NCBI GenBank assembly: GCA_015680685.1
Contig: MNCI01000972.1
Location: 221,573 to 285,572, forward strand
Direction of reading: 5' to 3'
DNA: 64,000 nt
Source: Gnetum montanum
Lineage: Eukaryota; Streptophyta; Gnetopsida; Gnetales; Gnetaceae
Part shown: positions 58,430 to 64,000 of the stretch, one piece after another
Layout: each line of letters starts with the position of its first letter
Position numbering within the stretch: the first letter of the stretch is position 1
The notes under the pieces: generated by a model
Seen by the model: only the letters and a program-made list of their open reading frames with translations
The model's database searches: none
What the model was told of the DNA's origin: nothing
Position numbers and translations under genes: made by a program

Positions 58430-61312
58430 TGGTGTGAAGCTTATTGGAGAAGATTAAACACTCCTAGGTGGTGGTGGTTCCTGACACTTTGAGGGACCTT
58501 AACTTACTTCACACACTGGTAGTGGTTGAGGTGGCTACAATTGTCCTATTGCTACTATAACTTCAAGTGGAAGGTGAAAAGTATCTAGCAGTGCTTTTGC
58601 TTTCTCCTCCTTACTCCTAGGATCATGCACCATCCATGTAGCTTCCCTAATGTGGGTTGGAATGGGCACATCCCAAGGACATGGGATTGCTAGAAACAAC
58701 ACCTTAGCATTGACAAACTAGGCAGCAAACTATTTGCATTCAATTTCAAATGCTCTCACTATGTTCTTTAGCTCCTAGTAGTCATTCATCTATCTAGTTA
58801 GGTCCTTAGTGATAGATTGTTGATCTATGAATCACCCTTTGAGAACTTTGAGTTTAGCGTTAGTAGTCTTAAGCTTTCGCTTGGTGTCCTTGTGGTGTTT
58901 GAACTTAGCCCCATATAGCATATACAAGCTAGCCACTTGTTTCTCCAATTCTAACTATGGCCATCCAGCTATCAACATTGTCAAGTTTGCACAATGGAGA
59001 TTGGCCTACTCCATATACTCTATCATGTCCTTGATCTGCAACTCCTTCAAGTAGATCTCAACTTTATTGTAGGAATCAATCTCGTCAAGGATGGGCTACC
59101 ACATCTCTCTTCTTTGCTATAGTTGCTAGAGGGCTTTATTCACTTTCACCTTTGCCATTTGGATATGTTTTTCACTAATTTCCTTTTGCAAGTCAACCTG
59201 GTCCTTGTAGTGATTTTTCACTTTCTCAAATTTGAAAGATTCATTCTTCCAGGTGGTGATCTCGATGGAAATTTTTTTTTGCAAGGTGTGTACCTCCTCC
59301 ATTGATAGATTATGGTTCTCTATGAATAATTTCCTCAATTCAGTGTTAGCCTTGGCAAGTTGCTCTTACTATTGATGAATGAACTCTTGCATTTAATCTG
59401 TCTAAGCATCAACATTTCATAGGCGATGATTTTTCATGGTTAATGCTTCATCATCTTGACACATCTGATTTAAGTCCTTTTTGATTGAGTGTGTTTTAGC
59501 TTCTAGCATGGACTATTTGAAGATGGCCATTACTGCTTCCTCCTTAACCTTTTGAAATCATTCTTAAATTTTTTTGATAGCTTGATCTCTTGTCATTGCC
59601 AAGCTGGGGATTACTTGTTTTGCAAGTCAAGCACGAAGTTTAGCAACTTCTATAGCCAAGCATTGATTTTGCTTTTGGGCCATTTCAAGTCATCCCTTCA
59701 AAATGATGCATCTACCCCTTACATTCAGTAGCTTTGACTAGGTTGTGGTGATGTTCTCTAGGAGATCAAAGATGTTCAGAGTCAGTTACCTAGTTCCTAC
59801 TAGTCATTCCAGAAATTGTTCATGGTAGGCTACATTCAATTTCTTGTTAACTATGCCTGCAGATGTCTGCATGTCTTGAAGTGAAGATATTTTTGGTACA
59901 AATGTAGTGGGTGCATTTAGTGCTTTGATTACATGGTTAGCTACCACTTCTATCACTGTCTCCTACCCTTGGTGCTACATCACCAAGACAGTTGCCTCTT
60001 CACCTTCCTCCAACCTCATTAAGAAAGTGGTGGCATTTCTAGAGATTTTTGGGAATAGATGGTGTGTTTCTAGTGATATTGTCACCTCTCAAGTGTTGGG
60101 ATCCAACCTCGAATGTAGTTGTGTTCTTTGGGTAGAGAAAATGAGACCACTCCTCTCCATCTAGTTAACTATTTGGGCCACCTCATTAAGGTGACTCATC
60201 GTTGGCTGATACATAGATGGATTCACCCCACTCATTCTTGCCTATTTCTCTTACTCACTCAAGAGTTATTCTCAAATTTGACATAGATGCTCAAGTATTG
60301 CATGGGCCTCCAGTGTTGTCTCCTAAGTGGGTGGTGATGGAAACAGCTCCTCTTCTTGAGTGGTCATTGGCATCTTATCTTTTATGATTTTTTCCATGAG
60401 ACTAAGGGAGTATGACTGAGAGTATCATTAGAATAACAAACAATGCCTACCCTTTTACAAAGTTTTCTAATGAGGCATAAAAAGGGAAGGGTCTTCCTTC
60501 CATATTCATTCTCCTTGAAGCACTTCTTGATCTCCAAATAGATTAGCTATGGAAGGTTAACAGAAAATTTTCCACTTGGAGCGGCACATACTTAGGTAGA
60601 GAAAGTAGTCACCTTGCTTGGCCTCACCATTGGATTGAGGTGATAGGCCACAATCTTGAAATAAATCTACTCTGCTAGTGTGAGCGCATCATACTCCTTA
60701 TAGTCCACCTTGTAGCATTTTTGGGTCCATTCCCTTTTTGCCTCAAGATTACCTTTTTTTAATATCTCTGCCAATTATGTTCAAATGTTTGGCAAACCCC
60801 AATGCCTGTGTATTGGCTTCCATTGAGTAGGACACTTGAATGTCCTTGATTTTTACAATGGACCTTAGCCTTTGGCTACTCCAAAAGATATAGTTCTCTC
60901 CCATGTATCATTCCCCACTAGATGTGATGACTAGCCACATGGGAGAGGCTTACAATTGTGTCTTGAAATCCTTTATAGCTTTCTCGAAAAATGACTAGAA
61001 TTTTATCTCTTGAGGAACTGATCTTTGGATTTCTCAAAACTTGATGATGTTTAGGTAGGCTTGAGTCTGAGTGACCTCAAGGCTTGGCACTAGTCCAGGC
61101 ACTTCTCCTCGTTGGGATTGTTTTGTAGGCACTTCATCCTTTAGAATTTATCAAATAGATGCCACTTTGGGCTCCTCATGAAGATGTCCCATTGCATGGA
61201 TTGCCTCTTTTTGTTCTTGGCCTTATTCTTGCTTGCCCCTTCCAATTCTAGGTCACTTCTCTCATGGTTATGAAGGTTCTCCTTCCTGTGGATGCTTTTG
61301 TTCGGGTGCCAT
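58430..61312 (-). pseudogene. ORF3 (env-position ORF) of element F
   Basis: The ATG at 61312 opens MAPEQKHPQEGEP; codon 9 is CAG where R1, E and A have TAG. The N-terminal block (SPMWLVITSSGE near 60950, SYSMEA near 60830) and the domain end (LPFLCLIRKLCKRVGIVCYS near 60470) align with R1. The coiled coil is best at 59338-59126: LSMEEVHTLQKKISIEITTW, YKDQVDLQKEISEKHIQMAK. The C-terminal VPIPTHIREATWMVHDPRSK-type block lies at about 58660-58600, followed by EEKAKALLDTFHL. Many stops and frame breaks. Function unknown. Confidence 0.65.
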
Positions 61313-61542
61313 ATGTAATCATAATAAGATATTGAATTAGCAATCATTTTGTAACCTTAAAAAAGTTGGGATACCTTAACCCTTGGGGGTAGTTACACTT
61401 GGCTAAGTTGTGATTATGGCTAATTTAATTAACTCAATTATTATTTTTATTTATGCATTATCATTGATAACTCATCCCAAAGGTTGTTGGAAGGGTTAAC
61501 TATCTAAAGAGTTGATATTTTTATATTGTTAAGGTTACTAAC
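61313..61542 (-). other. Candidate 5'-UTR intron before ORF3 (F), acceptor damaged
   Basis: The donor CCAAGG|GTTAGT at 61542 is homologous to that of E. The acceptor position reads GATTACAT where the others have GATTGTAG, GATTATAG or GATTGCAG, so AG is lost by one substitution. Length 230 bases. Confidence 0.4.
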
Positions 61543-61687
61543 CCTTGGGGAGAGTGAGAAAAAATTTTCAAAAATTTCATTAAAAACATTAAAGTTATGG
61601 ACTTTGGAAGGTTTTGGGCTTTGAAAAATTGCAAAAATTCCTTGTGTGTTATGAGTAAATTGTAAAAAATTCCAAAGTATCCAATAG

Positions 61688-61782
61688 TATATATAGTATT
61701 ATTGCACTGCATCGATGAGGCCTCATTGACGAGGCCTCATCAACACAGTCAACTACGTTGACGAGGCCTTGTTGATGCAGCT
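61688..61782 (-). promoter_or_regulatory. Internal promoter module of F: palindromic array plus TATA box
   Basis: In sense direction, AGCTGCATCAACAAGGCCTC, then CAACGTAGTTGACTGTGTTG, then two GAGGCCTC palindromes to CATCGATGCAG. TATATATA follows (complement of 61688-61695). The first 50 bases align with the start of the array in F's own LTR (AGCTACGTCAACAAGGCCTT). It is the clearest case of an LTR and an internal array being matched. Confidence 0.6.
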
Positions 61783-63128
61783 ATTAACCACCATTGACTT
61801 TTGTTGGCTTTGGTCAAACTTTTGAAATACAAGGAATTTTTTGATGAAATTGGGGTCAAATGAAAGCTTAGAAGACCAAGAATAGTATGAAATCATGAGA
61901 AGAGGATGTTGAAGTTCATAAATTTGAAAAAATGGAGAAAATTTATTTTAATGAATGAATGCAATGAAAGATTAAGGAGTACTAAGTGGTTTACACAATG
62001 GAAAATATGAAATATGGGATTGTAGCGATGTCAAAGGTAAGGAACCTTAACTAATCAAGCCAAATGCTATGCAAGTGGATCCTCCCCATAACAGGCTCAT
62101 GCCATTTTTACCCTTGCATAACTTCAACTAAGGAATTCATGGGCCTCATAGTCGATTTAGTGATCATGACAAGTTAAGGACCAACCATAAAGAATCCACT
62201 CAAGAATCCCAACACATCAGACTAATACATAGAGCATAACATAGAACCCAATAGTGAGGTGAATTATGGTAGCATGGATGGATGATAGAGAAGGTGGAAT
62301 GGAGTTCCAAGTTGAGGTCATAAGAAGTCCCTTGTGAAATTTATGGTTAAAGTGACCTGAGAAGTTTTATCCTCAGTCTAGACCAAAATTATCCACTTTC
62401 AGTGACTTCACATTTCCACTCTAAGCCTAATCCACCCACTCAAGACACAAGAGTACTTCCATAAAACAACCACTATTTCACAAAGAGAAGAAAGGAGAAG
62501 TAGGAAATAAGAGAGAGGGCCTTAGTTAGAGGGGACCTTCAAGCATAGATGAATGTTGTTAGAGTTCCATAACTAGTGCTTGTAGCCCTTTTATTTTTCT
62601 AAGGGGTGTGTTTTGAATTTCCATTATTTTTTTAAAATGGGAACCACATCATGCGAGGAATTATTCATGTCAAAGGGGTGTGCTTTGAATTCCCAACGTT
62701 TTTTTTTGAATGACGGAAACCACACCATGCAACAATGTTATTTGTCTTCCTATCATTAGGTGGTATGGAATGGCAAAAAGTCCACGAAAAACACTTAAGA
62801 ACTCAAGTAAGAAGAAGAGTACAAAGAGTAGTGAGTCCCCTTGAAGTTACACCCTTTACAAACTGTTAGATCCTTCTTAATTTTGGAACCACCAAGGTCA
62901 TTGATTGATTAAAATTTTCCTTAATGAAAAGGGACCTCAAATTCCTAGAACAAGGAAAATCATAGAGTTCATTGGATGGGCAGATGACATGGACTCACTA
63001 CTTGTTCCATGAAAAATAAACCATGCTAATTTCATCAGACATCAGAATTCAAAAATAGAAACCAAACATCAGCAATCACACATTAAGCACAAACCATCAT
63101 TAGTAAACAACAACAACGACACTGTGTC
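61783..63128 (-). other. Conserved non-coding spacer of element F
   Basis: No supported gene. It contains GCAAGTGGATCCTCCCCATA near 62072 and the block GAGAGGGCCTTAGTTAGAGG near 62514, shared with R1, B and C. Confidence 0.55.
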
Positions 63129-63377
63129 CTATGACAATAAAGAAAATGTATTAGCAAAAATGGGAAAAATATCAAACTTAAACAAAAGAAACAAAATAAG
63201 GTAGAATATATAAGAAAGTGTAAAATAATCAAGAAGGTTTAAAGGTACTAAAGATGTAAAATTAGAAAAATTCAAACATAAAAAATTTGTAAAATAAAAA
63301 AAATATGAAAAACAAAAAAAGGTAGAAAAAACTGAGAGGCCATGGTAATAGTCAGCAAAAATGGCCATCTCCCCCAT
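63129..63377 (-). other. Short hydrophobic ORF downstream of pol (F)
   Basis: 82 codons starting MGEMAIFADYYHGLSVFSTF; the remainder is mostly Phe, Leu, Ile and Tyr. The start lies in the PPT-like ATGGGGGAGATGGCC, as in C. Possible membrane peptide or T-rich chance frame. Confidence 0.3.
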
Positions 63378-63399
63378 GACTGAGTTGGTAGGAGGAGAT

Positions 63400-63638
63400 C
63401 TAAAAAATAGAACATGATTGTCCATCTGTTGAGGTAGTATTTACACTGGCTAGTCTTAATTTGAGGAAAGGTTTGACTTGTTGGATATTAACCAACTGAT
63501 TTTTATTTGGGCTGTTAGGTTTGTAAATTATCATGACCTTAGAGAAAAAGGTTTGATTAATTATATAAGGTCCCTCTCACAATGTTTGGAATTTTATCTT
63601 TTAGGGCACATGTGTGAGGTTCCAGTAAAGAACCTTAT
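63400..63638 (-). pseudogene. pol: Integrase C-terminus of element F
   Basis: The minus strand reads KVLYWNLTHVP, EGPYIINQTFFSKVMIIYKP and PNKNQLVNIQQVKPF, equivalent to the integrase end of B. LTR H interrupts it at 63639; the rest of pol lies outside the window or beyond H. Confidence 0.7.
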
Positions 63639-64000
63639 TGATGAGTGGTGAGGTACCCCTACACTCAACCATACAAAACGAGCGTAGCACGTGCAATCCA
63701 GTCGAACTCCACAGACTAAATACCTAAATGCCACAAGGAACACTTGGGGTTAATTAATCGTTGTCTTCCCAGACTTACTTGTTGTTGTCACGGTGTATGG
63801 TTAAGTAAGTTCGAGGTATATGATTTTTTTGGTCTTTTCTGGTTTATCTCCTATGTTAAGGGGTGAAGGGTTGAGAGACTAAAACTAACTCTAACTACAG
63901 CGCTAAGTCCTAGCATCAGCATCCGTTCCCACTTGCCGTATACACCCTGAACTGTGCAACTGTGGCTACCAAATGCTAATCGTTACTGGGATTACCACAC
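63639..64000 (-). repeat. LTR H, start only (window end)
   Basis: TGATGAGTGGTGAGGTACCC and the following 360 bases match the LTRs of C most closely. The left flank is CTTAT inside the integrase of F; the other end is outside. Confidence 0.75.

Larger units (their letters stand above)
57280..64000 (-). mobile_element. Athila-like element F (5' part beyond the window), interrupted by LTR H
   Basis: Minus-strand order within the window: integrase C-terminus, hydrophobic ORF, spacer, internal array plus TATA, candidate intron, ORF3, polypurine tract, 3' LTR. It shows that ORF3 lies after pol, at the env position. It is cut at 63639 by another LTR of the same superfamily. R1 is the nearest relative in ORF3 and in array type. 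Confidence 0.8.

Noticed and set aside
1-64000. tRNA, rRNA, snRNA or intact host genes
   Set aside because: None could be supported; the only tRNA-like signals are the SINE heads and the retroelement primer sites.

Overview
This window is repeat-dense DNA from a large-genome seed plant. A gymnosperm is plausible, but the sequence alone does not settle this. I see no intact cellular gene. Almost everything is a nest of decayed retrotransposons: Ty3-gypsy of the Athila and Tat lineages, Ty1-copia, an L1-type LINE, tRNA-derived SINEs and one very long solo LTR. The only non-mobile coding signal is a broken defensin-like peptide gene near 17.7 kb. Stops, frameshifts and TG/CA-rich decay at former CpG sites indicate old, methylated, silenced DNA.

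Layout. Element names R1, A-H, S and T are mine. 1-5785: 3' half of an Athila-like element R1 (sense +). 5786-6870: L1 LINE remnant. 8513-17034: gag-only Athila-like element A (sense -), carrying a 2.93-kb TG..CA insertion T (13713-16642). 17035-18118: non-mobile stretch with the defensin-like pseudogene. About 18120-23167: decayed Ty1-copia element (sense +) with two reverse-oriented SINEs in its reverse transcriptase. 23485 to about 46200: an old Tat-like gypsy element G (sense -) split by later insertions: solo LTR S (26181-35463), element B inside S (26391-34703), element C (37588-44728) and solo LTR D (44949-46016). 48383-57063: element E. 57280 to the window end: element F, itself hit at 63639 by a further LTR, H.

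R1, A, B, C, D, E, F, S and H share one LTR design. Read in the antisense direction it begins near TGATGAGTGGCGAGGTACCC. The primer-binding site matches the 3' end of tRNA-Asp and the RT has FMDD, both as in the Athila lineage. The members differ in content. F keeps the integrase end of pol plus a third ORF, E has gag plus that ORF, A has gag only, B has gag-protease and an RT-integrase fusion, and C has gag-protease only.

The most interesting structure is a cassette in R1, E and F between gag/pol and the 3' LTR, the position of env-like ORFs in Athila-type elements. It consists of (i) a palindromic repeat array plus a TATA box, resembling the array plus TATA box in that element's own LTR; (ii) a short leader with a candidate 5'-UTR intron whose 3' splice site abuts the next ATG; and (iii) ORF3, about 900 codons, resembling a plant 'putative transposon protein' domain followed by coiled coil and a conserved C-terminal motif. 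The array sequence differs between subfamilies but is matched between LTR and internal promoter within an element. In A, B and C the array and most of ORF3 are missing. This looks like a second transcription unit that co-evolves with the LTR promoter.
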